Part shown: positions 8,830 through 18,771 of the stretch, one piece after another
Layout of the letters: every line of letters begins with the position of its first letter
Position numbering within the stretch: position 1 is the stretch's first letter
NCBI GenBank assembly: GCA_016931185.1
Contig: JAFGFI010000206.1
Coordinates: 20,988-84,987 of the forward strand
From: Anaerolineae bacterium
GTDB lineage: Bacteria > Chloroflexota > Anaerolineae > B4-G1 > SLSP01
Length of the DNA stretch: 64,000 nt
Reading direction: 5' to 3'
The notes under the pieces: model-generated
Told to the model about the DNA's origin: nothing
The model's database searches: none
What the model saw: only the letters and a program-made list of their open reading frames with translations
Made by a program: the position numbers and the translations under genes

Positions 8830-9951
8830 ATGCATATTGGTATTGACCTACGCCTGCACGCATACGCCCCTGGCGGAATTTCGCGTTACGCTCGCCGGCT
8901 AAGCGCGGAACTGATGCGGATACTTCAACACAACACAGTTCCAGACAATGTCCGGGTTACGCTGCTACACCACCAACGCGAGCGTGACCTTTTAGCAATA
9001 CCGGGCGCGCATACCCGCCGTTTACGGACGCCCCCACATCACCGGTGGGAACGCTGGGTCTTGGGGGCCGAACTCCTACCCCTGCGGCTGGACTTGCTGC
9101 ACAGCACAGACTTCATCCCGCCGGCATGGGGCGCGCGACGATTTGTCATCACCGTCCACGATCTGAACTTCCTCTACTACCCGCAATATCTCACCGAAGA
9201 AGCACGCGCCTACTACAACCAACAAATTAAATGGGCCGTCACCCGTGCTGATGCCATCCTTGCCGACTCCTATGCTACCCAACGCGATCTCGAAAATTTG
9301 CTCAATGTCCCTGCAACGCGCGTGACCGTGACACACCTTGCCGCCGACGAAATCTTCCGTCCACTGCCCAACACAGTTGTACTGCCCATTTTACGCCGCT
9401 ACGCGCTAGAACCGGGGTATCTCCTTTTTGTGGGTACCTGGGAACCTCGCAAAAACCTCCCATCTCTTCTGGACGCGCTTGCGCGCCTGCACCAACATGA
9501 TGAAAAACGCACACTCGTGATTGTGGGGCGTCCCGGGTGGCTCTATAGCGAGGTTTTCACAAAAGTCCAGGGATTGAATTTGGGCACGTGGGTACGTTTC
9601 ATTGAGGAAGCTCCTGTAGCTGACTTAGTTGCCTTCTACAACGGGGCACTCCTGCTGGCTATGCCTTCTTTCTACGAAGGATTTGGACTGCCCGCACTGG
9701 AAGCTATGCAATGTGGCACCCCCACCGTCGTTGCAGACCGCGCCAGCCTGCCAGAAGTTGTGGGAGAAGCGGGACTATTGATAAACCCGGAAGATCCTGA
9801 AACCATCGTGGAATCCTGCTTATATCTCATCCGCCAGCCAGGATTGAGAGAAAAACTGCGCGCAGAGGGTCTAAAACAAGCGGCAACTTTTACCTGGGCA
9901 GAAACCGCGCGCAAAACGCTGGAAGTGTACCAGAGAGTGCTAAATCATTGA
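8830..9951 (+). CDS. Glycosyltransferase family 4 (GT-B)
   Basis: 373 residues. N-terminal GT-B domain with GIDLRLHAYAPGGISRYARR (glycine-rich acceptor loop). C-terminal nucleotide-sugar domain with LFVGTWEPRKNLPSLLDAL, then PSFYEGFGLPALEAMQCG (EX7E motif) and VVADRASLPEVVGEAG. Acts in the cytosol on a lipid-linked or surface glycan acceptor. Stop codon overlaps the 3' end of the convergent thpR by 12 bases. Confidence 0.88.
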   Translation: MHIGIDLRLHAYAPGGISRYARRLSAELMRILQHNTVPDNVRVTLLHHQRERDLLAIPGAHTRRLRTPPHHRWERWVLGAELLPLRLDLLHSTDFIPPAWGARRFVITVHDLNFLYYPQYLTEEARAYYNQQIKWAVTRADAILADSYATQRDLENLLNVPATRVTVTHLAADEIFRPLPNTVVLPILRRYALEPGYLLFVGTWEPRKNLPSLLDALARLHQHDEKRTLVIVGRPGWLYSEVFTKVQGLNLGTWVRFIEEAPVADLVAFYNGALLLAMPSFYEGFGLPALEAMQCGTPTVVADRASLPEVVGEAGLLINPEDPETIVESCLYLIRQPGLREKLRAEGLKQAATFTWAETARKTLEVYQRVLNH

Positions 9952-10545
9952 CTTTAACCCAAACGTTGCTAACCGTGAATACTCCGCTCCGGCAGGTTTT
10001 AGGATGCTACGAAACAGCACGAGATCGAGCGCGTGTTCCTGCCCCAGGTGCCCCACTTCGGCCTGGCTAACAGCCTTTCCAATACGATGCAACACGTCAG
10101 GCTGAGCGCGCCGCTGCACACGCCCTAACGTCAAATGAGGCGAGAATGAGCGCGTTTCGGGTGTGAAGCCCACCTGGGCCAGGGCCTCATTAACGGCGCG
10201 ATGCAATAATGCCAACGCGCCACCGGGATCATTTAGCCCCACCCAGATCACGCGGGGACGGCGTGAGTCGGGGAATACCCCTACTCCCTGAACGTCAAAC
10301 GTAAATGGCGCAACGTTGCGTGCCACCGCCGCCATCGCCGCCTTGACCGGTTCCACCCGGGCTTGTGTGATCTCTCCTAAGAAAAACAGCGTCAGATGGA
10401 TACTCTCCGGCTTAACCCACTTCACGCTATATTCTGGACACCGCCGTTGCAGACCACGCTGGATATCGGCAACCCGCGCCAATACCTCAGAGGACAAAGG
10501 TAACGCCACAAAAGTACGCAAAAGTTGTGATTCAGACATCATCAT
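9940..10545 (-). CDS. thpR: RNA 2',3'-cyclic phosphodiesterase (LigT/ThpR)
   Basis: 201 residues, usual size. Two HxT motifs of the 2H phosphoesterase fold: HLTL near residue 50 (ESIHLTLFFLGE) and HLTL near 140 (FSPHLTLGRVQR). It hydrolyses 2',3'-cyclic phosphate RNA ends. Its start region (ATGATGATG) directly follows the stop of the 800-residue gene, so the two are translated from one message; the best start among the three ATGs cannot be decided. Confidence 0.9.
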   Translation of the reverse strand: MMMSESQLLRTFVALPLSSEVLARVADIQRGLQRRCPEYSVKWVKPESIHLTLFFLGEITQARVEPVKAAMAAVARNVAPFTFDVQGVGVFPDSRRPRVIWVGLNDPGGALALLHRAVNEALAQVGFTPETRSFSPHLTLGRVQRRAQPDVLHRIGKAVSQAEVGHLGQEHALDLVLFRSILKPAGAEYSRLATFGLKSMI

Positions 10546-12948
10546 TCACCGTGTCACAAATGCCGGCAAGGGCGCGGCATACAAGCGGTTGGCGGCAATC
10601 AGATATAACACAGATGGATTCTCATAGATCGCCAACGCCTCAAGTTGCATTAACTCCTCACCGGGTAAACGAAATTGGTGCATAAAATCCCCGCGTTTGT
10701 TCAATACCACAATCCGCTCCCGTTTGGGATCCCCCAAATAAATCAAACCCTGTTCGGGATCCGGCTCCATAGTCAACACCATAGGATGCAAATCCGGATC
10801 GGGCAATCCCTTAATCTCAAACGAAGGATCTTCCGTCCCGGCGAAATACGTGCGCACCTTCCCATCCCCCATCAACAAATACACACGGCCATCTATCGCT
10901 AAATCCAGGGCTTGCTGCAAGCCAGGCGCGGTACCGACGGCAAAATAGGCGCGGGGATTTTCGTAGATACCGTTCAGCGATTCATACGTGAAGATCTGAT
11001 TCTGTTGGCGTTGGACCAGATAAAAGCGATCCCCAAACGTCTCCATCAGCGTGACCACTCCGGTGCCAAGATCGCCCAATACCCGCTGGCGCGTGATACT
11101 CGCCGGTCCCAACGTCGGTTCATAAATATAAACGTTGCCGCCTTCACTGTAGATAAATACCGCGCCATCAGGATAATTACCGCCGGGTTCAATCCACGCC
11201 AGATCGACCAGGTGATTCACCGTCTCACCATAAAACGCCTGCCCCCGTTTGAGGATCGGGGTAGGCGCCGCCGTTGCCGGCGTCATCCCATCTTCGAGCA
11301 ACGGCAACCCAATCACCTCGTCCGTCGACGTATTGAGTACATAGACCCACCCGCCTGCAACGATCAAACGCCGCGGAACCGGAGCCATGCCGAGATCCAA
11401 CAACAAATGGGATTCCAGCACGGCCGCATTTTCCAGGGCATCAATGGCTAACTGTGCCTCGTCCCGCAGTTGAATGGCATCCGCATTTTGTGGATCGAGC
11501 GTGATCACTTGCTCGGTCAACGTCAACAAATAGCGCCAATCCTGCGGGTCTTGGCTGTTATAGGCCACCCCCCGTGCCGCGTTGGCATCGGTCAACATCT
11601 CTTCCGCGCGCGCCGTCCCTCCAAACTGGAAATAGACGGTGAGGGTGATAAACGCCACCACCAACAAAATACCCAGGGCCAATCCCCCCGTGATCGTCAT
11701 TCTCTCTTCTGGAACACTCCGCTCTTTTGGCTGTGGCATGCTGTCTACCTGTCCTGGCAACAGCGCGCGCAGAGACTCGCGAACCCGCGTGAGTTCGACC
11801 TTACGTTGTGCCTCCTGGGATCGGGATTCTGACCTGTGTAGCTTAAAAAGCCGTCGTTGTTCCAACCACGCGCGAATTGAAGCGACTTTGAACCGTGGAA
11901 GCGCAGCCTCCGTCTTCTGCGCATCTGATAGGGCAGTAATGTCTGGTTGCGCCGTCCCTACCGGCAATTCACTTTCCCCTACCGGCTCAAGCGCGGATAA
12001 ACCAGGCGCGGCAGGAGTCACCACATCCTCACGCGCGCGCTGCGCTACCGGTTCCCACCAACGCGCGCGTTGGGGCGGCTTTTGCTCCGTCCCCTCACCT
12101 CGCGGTTCTCCCCCCGGTTTGTTAAACCAACGCGCGCGCAGCGCGGCAATCCCGCGCGGTTCCGCGCGCGCTTCCGCCATAGTCTTTTGCTCGGTCAAGG
12201 TGCGCACCAGGATCAGGCTGCCAGAAGCCATGCTGTCCGCCATTGTCTGCAGTACCTGCGCGAACATTTCCCCCCACATGGGGCGTTCGGCAGCGGCCAT
12301 CACCGTCGCCGCGACCGTCTTCGAGGCAATGACCGCCGTTGAAGGCAGCATGGGCGCCGCCTCCGCCGGCAACGAAGGAACCAGTGACAGCGTCTCGTAC
12401 CAACGATCGCGCGTCAGCACCTCCGCCACCGGCGTCGTCGCCAGCAACAGCGTGCTGCCCTCTTCCACCATCGCGTAACCGATATGAATCACCGGGGGCA
12501 CCGATCCGGCCAGTGGGATCAACAATCGATCCCGGCGAGGAAACACCTCCAACTCGCCATCGGAATGTAGGACCATCGCGTGAGCCGCGCCAACTTGCCC
12601 CAGGAAAATATCCTCACCGGAGAAAACAATGCACGTTAAACTCCCTGTTGTTTTATGACCGGGAAGAGCCTTTACATTCTCGCGCACCAGGTAGCGGTTT
12701 GCCTCCGCCAGCGAGCGGCGCAAGCGCGCCACAATACTGCCGGAAGAATGCCAATACATATCCACCACAATCGCGCGCAACTCGCGGCTGCGATGCGCAA
12801 AAGCGGGCCGCAAATCCGCCAACACTACAATGCACTCCCCGGCATCAGGCGACACTCCCAGCGGCGGCAAATTCACCATCGCCTCCGGTGAAGGATGTTG
12901 GCTGCGCACACCATCCTGAAAACGTAAAATTTCAATATAATAACGCAT
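10546..12948 (-). CDS. PP2C-like domain, transmembrane segment and beta-propeller protein
   Basis: 800 residues. The first 240 residues look like a divergent PP2C-type phosphatase fold (VVLADLRPAF, TTGSLTCIVFSGEDIFLGQVGAAHAMVLHSDGE, STLLLATTPVAEVLTRD), but the metal-binding GxxDG and DG-D signatures are not seen, so it may be inactive. A polar Arg/Pro/Ala-rich stretch (260-410) leads to one membrane helix at about 420-440. The outer part begins with a helical TPR-like segment (AARGVAYNSQDPQDW) and ends in beta-propeller blades (GWVYVLN, GAVFIYSE, GRVYLLMGDGKV, GLIYLGDPKRERIVVLN). The topology suggests a signal-transducing membrane protein with a cytosolic phosphatase-like head. Not matched to a named protein. 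Confidence 0.6.
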   Translation of the reverse strand: MRYYIEILRFQDGVRSQHPSPEAMVNLPPLGVSPDAGECIVVLADLRPAFAHRSRELRAIVVDMYWHSSGSIVARLRRSLAEANRYLVRENVKALPGHKTTGSLTCIVFSGEDIFLGQVGAAHAMVLHSDGELEVFPRRDRLLIPLAGSVPPVIHIGYAMVEEGSTLLLATTPVAEVLTRDRWYETLSLVPSLPAEAAPMLPSTAVIASKTVAATVMAAAERPMWGEMFAQVLQTMADSMASGSLILVRTLTEQKTMAEARAEPRGIAALRARWFNKPGGEPRGEGTEQKPPQRARWWEPVAQRAREDVVTPAAPGLSALEPVGESELPVGTAQPDITALSDAQKTEAALPRFKVASIRAWLEQRRLFKLHRSESRSQEAQRKVELTRVRESLRALLPGQVDSMPQPKERSVPEERMTITGGLALGILLVVAFITLTVYFQFGGTARAEEMLTDANAARGVAYNSQDPQDWRYLLTLTEQVITLDPQNADAIQLRDEAQLAIDALENAAVLESHLLLDLGMAPVPRRLIVAGGWVYVLNTSTDEVIGLPLLEDGMTPATAAPTPILKRGQAFYGETVNHLVDLAWIEPGGNYPDGAVFIYSEGGNVYIYEPTLGPASITRQRVLGDLGTGVVTLMETFGDRFYLVQRQQNQIFTYESLNGIYENPRAYFAVGTAPGLQQALDLAIDGRVYLLMGDGKVRTYFAGTEDPSFEIKGLPDPDLHPMVLTMEPDPEQGLIYLGDPKRERIVVLNKRGDFMHQFRLPGEELMQLEALAIYENPSVLYLIAANRLYAAPLPAFVTR

Positions 12949-13003
12949 ACAATATCAGTTTAAGGCGTATACAAGGTTCTGTCAAGTAGAAGCGAGTCAC
13001 GGA

Positions 13004-13189
13004 GGTGGGCGTCAAAGTTTTGCATTTCACTCCAGCAACAGAACTGAATAACCGCTTGGCAACAACCTTCCGGGAAATGCCCGTGCCTGGGATTTAGCGG
13101 AAGGTATTGGTTTTCCTACGGACTGGCTTTAGGGGGTTTGGCGGAACTTCCCGGAAGGAAATCGGCAAATGGAAAAAGTGACGCCCACC
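13004..13189. repeat. Inverted-repeat element upstream of the defence-like operon
   Basis: Outer arms GGTGGGCGTCA (13004-13014) and TGACGCCCACC (13179-13189); inner arms CCTTCCGGGAA (13066-13076) and TTCCCGGAAGG (13148-13158). No ORF inside. The inner arms share their core with the inverted repeat at 60498-60567, suggesting one small non-coding repeat family. Confidence 0.65.
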
Positions 13190-13203
13190 CGCAGTCACAG
13201 ATT

Positions 13204-13231
13204 TTGTTCTATTGGTGGATTACGCTATACT
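13204..13231 (+). promoter_or_regulatory. Candidate promoter of the defence-like operon
   Basis: TTGTTC (13204-13209), 16-base spacer, TATACT (13226-13231). The ATG at 13239 is only seven bases after the -10 box, so transcription would start at or next to the start codon, giving a leaderless message. Inferred from sequence only. Confidence 0.4.
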
Positions 13232-13238
13232 TACAGTT

Positions 13239-14813
13239 ATGGAACTTGGAGAAGTCCCTGGGGGCAGAATGAAACTTGGTGAACTCAGAATTAAAGACTA
13301 CTTGGAGAAGACGAAAGGTGAGGTCAGCGGTACGCTCTTTTCCGATGGCAAAGACCGCTACTATACCGCTACTTACACCTGGCAAGCAACGCCGGATGGG
13401 TTACTGCACGTTTCGCGCCAGGGCAGCGCGAACACGGTTACCCTGCCCCAAGTCATTGAGTTAGACGAGAGCCTGGTCGCCTTCTTTGGCTTATACAGCG
13501 GCGATGGAGCCAAGGGCAGCGAGCACGCTAACAACCCCGGTCTACTGCATCCCAATATCTCCTGCTCACAGCGGGAGCCAAATCTGATCCGCTTTGCCGT
13601 GCGCCATTTTAAGCGTATCTTGCCGCAGGCTAGGTTCACTTACTCCCTCGGTGAAGATAGCGCCTACTTTATGGCCGGGGCTGGTTTAGAAGCGCTGGCA
13701 GCCTACTACGCGGGCGCGATGCCTATGACCCCGCCATTGGAGCAAGTGCGCCCCAAGTTGAGCAACGCGGATCGCCGTTACTTAGAAGAGCCACGGCGGC
13801 GGCAAAAAGAACCGGACGTGGACCTGGCCTTTTACTATCAGCATAAAGATGCGATGCAGGCCATCCTCACCGAACAGAAGCAGCAGTATATCTCAACCTC
13901 CGGCATTGATCTCTCACCCAACGACCGCGTGACAGCCTCTCTGCGACGGCCCTATAAAAAGGGAGCGCGCGAGCCGGGCGGGTCCAGTCGCTCCGATGAA
14001 ACTCACGTGGGCGGCGTCGCTGGCGTTGGGGAACTCTTCTTAAAGATGCTCCACGAGCTTGAGAACTCCATCCTGGAAGATCGCCGCACATCTGCGCAAG
14101 GTCTGGTTGTGTGGGAGCATACGCCCTCACAGATCGGGCAGGAACTCGATATCAAAGATTTCTTCGAGCAGCACCCTTACGGCGCGCTGAATGGCGAACG
14201 GCCTGAGTTGACTAGCAAAGGGCCGTCGCGTCTGCAAGGTCGTTGGCCCAGATCGAAAGTTATCACGCTCAAACCCACCCTACGTCTTGATCCGTTGTGG
14301 TGCTATACCGCCGGCCTCTACTTGGCCGAGGGTACAACCTCCAAGAAAAAGTTCTTTGAGATGTACCGTGAGCGCATTTCTGGGATGGCACTGGGTTTTA
14401 CCTCTTCAGAAAATACCAGCCTAGCGCTCACGCTGCGCGCGCTGCAACAGTTGTTCCCCAAAGAGGACTGTGTGGACGGCTGGAAGGTTAAGGTCGGTTC
14501 CCAATACTTCCCAGAGTTGGTCGTCATTGGCCTCAAAAACGCCGTGCCTATGCTGCGCGGTGGCAATAGCGGCGATGGCAAGTTACGCACGATGGAGATC
14601 TCCCTGGAAATCAAGGAATGGGCGTTGCACGTCGTGCCCGCGATGCGCGCTTACCAAGACAAGTTCTCCCACGTTGAACCAACCGGCGCGGGCGTGCCCC
14701 GGATCGACTTCTGGGCATCCAGCGCTCTGTGCAAGTGGTATTTCCCCCTGGTGATGGTCGCCACCTTCGGCGACTTCATCAAAGACCCCGTGAGTGAGTT
14801 TACCTGTGATTGA
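13239..14813 (+). CDS. Unknown protein with two LAGLIDADG-like motifs
   Basis: 524 residues from the ATG at 13239 (a TTG at 13212 would add nine residues but overlaps the candidate promoter). Two motifs about 270 residues apart resemble the paired LAGLIDADG helices of homing-type endonucleases: LVAFFGLYSGDG (about 80-90) and YTAGLYLAEG (356-365), each ending in an acidic residue plus Gly as in the catalytic helices. The central part is charged and has a SSRSDETHVGG segment. First gene of a cluster containing a DNA methyltransferase and a helicase/nuclease remnant, so a nuclease or DNA-recognition role is plausible. No intein or group I intron context. Motif match is by eye; function is inferred. 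Confidence 0.55.
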   Translation: MELGEVPGGRMKLGELRIKDYLEKTKGEVSGTLFSDGKDRYYTATYTWQATPDGLLHVSRQGSANTVTLPQVIELDESLVAFFGLYSGDGAKGSEHANNPGLLHPNISCSQREPNLIRFAVRHFKRILPQARFTYSLGEDSAYFMAGAGLEALAAYYAGAMPMTPPLEQVRPKLSNADRRYLEEPRRRQKEPDVDLAFYYQHKDAMQAILTEQKQQYISTSGIDLSPNDRVTASLRRPYKKGAREPGGSSRSDETHVGGVAGVGELFLKMLHELENSILEDRRTSAQGLVVWEHTPSQIGQELDIKDFFEQHPYGALNGERPELTSKGPSRLQGRWPRSKVITLKPTLRLDPLWCYTAGLYLAEGTTSKKKFFEMYRERISGMALGFTSSENTSLALTLRALQQLFPKEDCVDGWKVKVGSQYFPELVVIGLKNAVPMLRGGNSGDGKLRTMEISLEIKEWALHVVPAMRAYQDKFSHVEPTGAGVPRIDFWASSALCKWYFPLVMVATFGDFIKDPVSEFTCD

Positions 14814-15810
14814 ACATCTATTCTTGCCACAGATTGACCTGACTGCCCTTGAGCTAAAATCAGCACATCGTGCGTGGTTGCAAGAGTGGTTGCAATCCAT
14901 CGAGCGTGATCTGGAAGACGGCAATATTGCCTCGTCGCTTTGTTTGCAGGGGATGATGGTCGAGATCGTCCTGTACGGCGAGCTGCACTATGATTGGCGC
15001 GCCCTCTTCGCGGCCTATCTCACCAACGAGGAGGGGAACCCGCTGGCCTACTCGGAGCGTTACGGTAAGCGACTCTATCGCTTTGGTGCACAGTGGAAAC
15101 AAACACCCGTGTACGCGGTGCATACTCGCTTTTGGGCCAACCGCGTCTACGATCCCGCCGCACCTGTTGACCTGCACTATGTACAACTCCTCGAAAGTTG
15201 GATTCAACCGAGCGGCTGGATTTACAACCGCGACGTGAGCTATATCCGCCTGCGCACGCGGATGAAGTCAGAATATACAATGTCCTTTGCGATGGGGATG
15301 GAGATACTGGCCGCCACTGGTGCGCTGGCCGCCCACACCCCCCGCTTCACCGCTACGGCCTCTAATGAACCTTTTATGCCCTACTTGAGCGCGGAGTATT
15401 TCCGGCTGCGCGCGTTGGAGCAATTGGATAAGGCACACCTGGTCCCCAATGGCATCCCTGACGTACTCGAAATCTGCGCGGCGGGCAAAGGCTACTGTGA
15501 TTTTGCCGTCAGCAACAAGGTAGACGACTATATAGGATCAGCCAAACGCATCGAGCGCGATGAGGCTGTACATTCGCCACTGGCCGTATTGCATGCGGCC
15601 TACCTGGCGCGCGTCTGCGATACAGCCACCCAGGAAGCCGTCAAGTCACGACTTGCGGACTTCCGGCAGCATCTTCAAGATCATCCGCTGGATATTCCCG
15701 CTTTTCGTATCCGTGATATAGCCCTTCTTTTTGGGACCGATATTTCGCCCCTGGAAGTCATCACGGCGGCGGCAATTGTCCAGGGATTAGCGGAGGGAGA
15801 ACTGCAATGA
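14794..15810 (+). CDS. Unknown protein of the defence-like operon
   Basis: About 338 residues. Start is GTG at 14794 or, more economically, GTG at 14806, both overlapping the end of the preceding gene; its own stop overlaps the methyltransferase ATG (ATGA at 15807-15810). Three translationally coupled genes imply one functional unit. The protein is mostly helical by composition, Trp/Tyr-rich in the first half (HYDWRALFAAY, RFWANRVYD, SGWIYNRDVSYIRLRTR), with a small Ala-rich segment MGMEILAATGALAAHTP near 170-185. No catalytic motif recognised. Confidence 0.6.
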   Translation: MSLPVIEHLFLPQIDLTALELKSAHRAWLQEWLQSIERDLEDGNIASSLCLQGMMVEIVLYGELHYDWRALFAAYLTNEEGNPLAYSERYGKRLYRFGAQWKQTPVYAVHTRFWANRVYDPAAPVDLHYVQLLESWIQPSGWIYNRDVSYIRLRTRMKSEYTMSFAMGMEILAATGALAAHTPRFTATASNEPFMPYLSAEYFRLRALEQLDKAHLVPNGIPDVLEICAAGKGYCDFAVSNKVDDYIGSAKRIERDEAVHSPLAVLHAAYLARVCDTATQEAVKSRLADFRQHLQDHPLDIPAFRIRDIALLFGTDISPLEVITAAAIVQGLAEGELQ

Positions 15811-18609
15811 AGACCATGCAGTTAAATCTCTTTGCCGAGTCCGTCTCAAGTGACGGCGCGCCCCGCGACGCTTCATCGCACATTCGCCTAAAGCGCAAAT
15901 CCTACATTCAGCCCTTTGAGTGTGTACTGGCCCATGCTGAGTTGATGGGCTTGACACAGACCCAAGAGAACGGTATCTTCTCACACCTGGCCGAGGAACA
16001 AGCTGCGGTAGCAGTGGACCAGGCAGATGCCCTTAAGCTCAAACAGCGATTGGCTTATTGGGAGAAGATCAGTGCGAAGCAGGTACATATCACCGACCAG
16101 GTACGTTATGAGCTTTCGGATGACATCACCCTTGATATAGGAGACTTACTTGAGGGTAACCTGCTGCCGGAGCAGTTACCCAATCGCCGCAAGCTGCGCT
16201 ATGGCCCGCACGATCTGCATGAGTATCGCGGGAAATTCTTCCCCCAGCTCGTCAAATCGCTAATCAACGCGGCGGGGCTGGAAAAGGGAAGTATCGTCCT
16301 TGACCCCACCTGTGGCAGTGGGACGACCAACTGTGAGGCGCGCTCGATGGGGATGCAGACCCTCGGCCTGGACCTCAACCCCCTCTCGGTGCTGATCGCG
16401 CGCACAAAGTCCGCCATTTTAGATCTCACTCCTATCGAACTATTAGCAGAGGCCGACCGTGTCCGTACTCAAATCGCACAGAGGTGCGATCAAACACAGC
16501 CCTCCATCGCCAATCTCACCGGACGGTGGGATGAGGTTGATCTGGACTATCTCAATCGTTGGTTTGATCCTAACGCACTGGCTGAGGTCACCTACTTGCT
16601 GGATGTGATCGAGGGGTGCGAACATCCGGTCTTGCTCTCCCTGCTGCGCGTCTGTCTGAGCAACGTCATCCGCCCGATCTCGTGGCAAAAGGAGAGCGAC
16701 CTGCGCGTGCGCAAGGAGATCACGGAGTACGCCCCTGGCACAGCAGCGCAACTGTTCCAGGAAGAAGTCCAGCGCCAGGTCGAGAAGCTGCACCACTACC
16801 TCGCCCTGTTGGAACCTGGGCAGCCCTTCCCGCCTTACACCATCCACGAGGGTGATGCCCGGCAGATCGATCAACAACTGGCCGAATGGGTGGGCAACTG
16901 CGATGTGTTGATCACCTCGCCGCCCTACGCCACTGCGCTCCCCTATATTGACACCGATCGTCTGAGCCTTATCGCCTTGGGCCTACTCCCTCGCTCCGAC
17001 CACCGGGATCGCGAATACCGGATGATCGGCAACCGCGAAATATTGGAATCGCAGCGACAGACCCTTTGGGATACTTACCAGGCCCGTCGCGATGAGCTTC
17101 CCGAAAGTGTCTGCACATTGATTGACGAGATCGCCGAAGTCTACCATACCGACACGGTGGGCTTCCGGCGCCGCAACCTGCCCGCGCTGCTTTCCCGCTA
17201 TTATCTGGATATGCTGGATGCGATGAAGGCCGCGCGCCGGATGATGCGCCCCGACAGCATGGCCTTCTATGTGGTGGGCAACAACAGCACCCGCGTCCAG
17301 GGGAAGCGCGTGGTCATCCCCACCGACCGCTTCCTGTGGGAGATCGGCGGCAAGGCGGGCTGGCATCAGGAGAAGTTCATTGATATGGAACTGCTACCCT
17401 CGCGCGATATCTTCCGCAAAAACACCGGCACCAGCGAAAGCATCCTGGTCTTCCGCTCTACCGTTAAGCGCACCGCCATTTACGGCGTCCTCAGCGACGA
17501 GGGAAATGGCGTACAAGATGAGGGATGGGACTTTCCTGACGCCGACACCCAACAGCACCTTCATTCATTGCACCCGTATCCGGCCCGCTTCATCCCCCAA
17601 ATTCCCGCGAAGGCCATCACCACCTACACGAAGCCTGGCGACCGCGTACTCGATCCCTTCTGTGGCGGTGGCACGACACTCCTGGAGAGCATCCTCCTGG
17701 GCCGCCCGGCCATCGGCGTGGATAACAACGCCGTGGCCTGCCTGGTCAGCCGCGCCAAGACTACGTCCTATACCTCCACCGACATCGCGCGCCTAAATGA
17801 CTTTTTGGGCCAGGTCGCCTTGAATCAGATGGCGACTTCAGAAGCCGAGGTTTGGCTGCCAGCATACAAAAATCGTGACATCTGGTTCGCACCCGCCGCG
17901 CTGCAAGACCTGGGCCGCTTGCGCTATGCCATCAACCAACTGCCGGAGCCAGCGCAGGGCTTTGCCCTGGCTGTTTTCTCCTCGATCATTGTCCGTGCTT
18001 CGTACCAGGATAGTGACACGCGCTATACCAGGGTAGATAAGGTCTATGAGCCGGGCAGCGCGGTGCAGTGGTACCAGCAGAAACTCAGCGCAGCGATGGA
18101 CGCCTTGCGGGAGATCGTGAATGTTCCCAAAGCTGCTGCCGAGGTCCATCTCACCGATGGGCGCGACCTGCCCTTCCTTGAGGATGCCAGCATCGACTTT
18201 TTGGTGACCTCCCCCCCCTATCTCAACGCTTATGATTATCACAAATACCATCGCCACCGCCTGCACTGGATCGGCGGCGACGTGAAATTGGCGCGCAACT
18301 GGGAGATCGGCAAGCACGACGTCTTCACCCGCCCCAATGCCGATCCACAGCGCTACTTCGACAGTATGGCCGCGTGCTTCCGTGAGTGGGCGCGTGTCCT
18401 CCACCCCGGCGCGCGCCCTCATCGTCATCGGCGACGCCATCGTCGGCGGCCAGCCCGTGCCCGTGGCCGACCGCTTTGTGGAGATTTTCGCGGAGTTGGG
18501 GATGCCACTGGAGACACGGTGGTTACGGAATTTGCAAACAACGAAGAAGTCGTTTAATCAGCAGGCACGGATTCGGCAGGAGCATTTGTTGTTGTTTCAG
18601 AGGAGATAG
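15807..18609 (+). CDS. Two-domain DNA methyltransferase (N4/N6 type), 3' frameshift
   Basis: Two tandem amino-methyltransferase domains, each in the order motif I then motif IV. Domain 1: HEYRGKFFPQ (138-147), DPTCGSGTT (from 166), TSPPY (370-374). Domain 2: HPYPARFIP (589-597), DPFCGGGTT (from 616), TSPPY (801-805). TSPPY is the catalytic motif of cytosine-N4 and some adenine-N6 methyltransferases. The open frame ends at 18557 with an Arg-rich nonsense tail. The expected end (ALIVIGDAIVGG to QEHLLLFQRR, stop at 18609) lies in the +1 frame. The shift falls in GGCGCGCGCC near 18408-18416, so either a real one-base indel or a sequence error in a GC repeat. Both catalytic motifs precede the shift. 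Confidence 0.85.
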
Positions 18610-18612
18610 GGT

Positions 18613-18771
18613 ATGAAACTACGTTTTAGCCTTCCATTCCAATTGACTGCTATTCATTGGCAAACCATTGAACATTACTTGCACGATGTAGAACATTTAT
18701 CATCACAAGAATGGGCTACCCTTTTCGAAGCGATGGATATTTTACGTCCAGACAATGTGGCGTGTCATTGA
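18613..18771 (+). CDS. Small ORF after the methyltransferase
   Basis: 52 residues (MKLRFSLPFQLTAIHW to NVACH) starting four bases after the methyltransferase stop; AGGAGA lies upstream within that gene's end. The next small ORF begins inside this one in another frame (18755) and reads like a continuation, so the two may be pieces of a single gene split by a frameshift. No family recognised. Confidence 0.4.
   Translation: MKLRFSLPFQLTAIHWQTIEHYLHDVEHLSSQEWATLFEAMDILRPDNVACH

Noticed and set aside
11639..12478. Long plus-strand frame opposite the PP2C-like gene
   Set aside because: Ser/Ala/Arg-biased translation, no RBS and no recognisable domain; the minus-strand gene explains the region.
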